From Siphonodentalium dalli (taxonomy: Eukaryota; Mollusca; Scaphopoda; Gadilida; Siphonodentaliidae): 64,000 nt of DNA. The translations under genes were made by a program, and so were the position numbers. Positions within the stretch are counted from its first letter, which is position 1. Each line of letters begins with the position of its first letter. Below the pieces are notes generated by a model. That model had not been told where the DNA came from, searched no databases, and saw only the letters and a list, made by a program, of their open reading frames with translations. The stretch lies in assembly GCA_032622095.1 (NCBI GenBank), contig CP136063.1:61827897-61891896 (forward strand), given 5' to 3'. Shown one piece after another: positions 62,296 through 64,000 of this stretch.

Positions 62296-63566
62296 CATAC
62301 GCATTAACTCCGCCATCGTCGACCATCGTCCTATTTTTAGAATTTGGCACCGGCTCCTTTTGAATTTCGCGTGCGACACCGCACGTTACATCCTTCGTGT
62401 TCAAACCTCTGCCATTTTCGAACGTTCCCACGTTTTGAAGTCTCGTAACTCTGTTCAATTTCCATGTGTTAAGTCGCGTTCGTTTGGATATTTGATAGGA
62501 TTTACTGGTAAATATAAACCACAGTTTATCTTCTTAATGTTTTTTTAAGTATCCTTGATTCTTGATCATTTTCCTGATAATTATGGATGCATTCACGCAA
62601 AAATTTAATACTGATTTATTCGATGATGATTTCTCCACTCTGGCTACTTTTCAAGTATATTGCGTGGATCTTTCGAATGTTGTATGAAACCTTATCCATA
62701 TGTGTGATTACTACGCGCAATCTTCCATCAACTGCACGATGGCTTTAATCATCTCATCCATACATCAATTTATATAAAATGAACCATTATTTTATCATTG
62801 ATTCTATGTAATAATACCTGTTTACATCCTAATCGATTACATCAAAATTAATCGATATTTACCCATATAAATCTATCAGTCTTATACGCAAAACCTTGTT
62901 TGTCATACATGTAAGGTTAGTTCCCCGTGTAACTTTGTTGGATATCGTCACCTGATGCGGTTCTTTAGTCGATGTTGCTGGGCCACACGTCCAGGGGACG
63001 ATCTCGGAGCTAGTTTCTTGCATTTTCGTCCCGAAAAACGGCGGTTCTTCGCTTAGAAGATTCGTCACCGAGATATGTAACTGAAGATAACGTCGATGAA
63101 AATTTTGATTTTAACACAGGACACATCTTTTCACACTACTTAAGCACACATTTCTTTATTCTGCTGTTACAACACACATGTATACTATCAAATCCAAATT
63201 GAACCCTTTGACTAAAATTTCTCTTGGCCCTTTGCTAGCTATCCAAATTACTTTCAAAATTTGTAATAGCCCAACATCAGGTTACGATTATATTTTCTCC
63301 CATTTGTTAACTGTGGTGACGGTGTTTCTGCTGTGATTTTAATATAGTTACATTTTGGACCTTTTGCAGTACTCCCCACCACGGTTCTCAATGGGTATAC
63401 ACAGCCTATTTGTGATTGGGACCTTTAAAAACTTTCCGCCGTCAGGCTACCTATTACTTCTATATTTTAGTTGACACTACAGTAGAGATCTTGTATCATA
63501 CTCCACAATATGTATTCAGGACGTGTCATCGCCTGCATGCATACCAGTGGTTTTAAGAACCTACCC

Positions 63567-64000
<434 letters not shown>

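Overview
This is eukaryotic, almost certainly animal, DNA made nearly entirely of nested retroelements. The organism cannot be named from the sequence. A C2H2 zinc-finger gene (63567-64000) points to a metazoan, and a Ty3/gypsy element carrying a baculovirus-F-like envelope gene fits an arthropod or another invertebrate. There are no bacterial features.

Layout: positions 1-63610 are a head-to-tail array of an 8.94 kb Penelope-like element (PLE) unit on the plus strand, in the order A (1-8938), B (8939-33229, split by an insertion), A' (33230-42167), B' (42168-63610, split in the same way and cut short). Each unit encodes a reverse transcriptase of 824-829 aa with no fused GIY-YIG endonuclease, then a 155-aa second ORF. 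The rest is repeat-rich non-coding DNA: many copies of a 28-bp motif, TATAAATA-like boxes, a 66-bp tandem repeat and a GC-rich hairpin island. A and B types differ by scattered substitutions and a 15-bp in-frame deletion in the B reverse transcriptase, while A matches A' and B matches B' almost exactly. The window is therefore about two copies of a 33.23 kb dimer.

In both B units, at the same site and with the same TATA target duplication, sits a 15.37 kb LTR retroelement on the minus strand (9640-25005 and 42869-58235). In its own sense the order is: 455-bp LTR, primer-binding site, 29-bp repeat array, splice donor, a 144-aa ORF of unknown function, gag capsid, a zinc-knuckle ORF in the +1 frame, a UUUAAAC -1 frameshift signal, pol (protease, RT, RNase H, integrase), a 3.8 kb region without sense genes, splice acceptor, env (signal peptide, furin-type site, fusion peptide, C-terminal membrane anchor), three 180-bp repeats, polypurine tract and LTR. 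The 3.8 kb region holds a TATA-preceded antisense ORF of 91 aa, G-homopolymers and an array of about five hairpin repeats whose arms differ in sequence but still pair.

Inferred history: PLE units formed a tandem array; the LTR element inserted into one B unit; the A+B(LTR) block was then duplicated, or was duplicated in assembly. At 63610/63611 the array ends inside a zinc-finger exon, truncating that gene. This is the only PLE/host junction visible and probably marks one end of the element.
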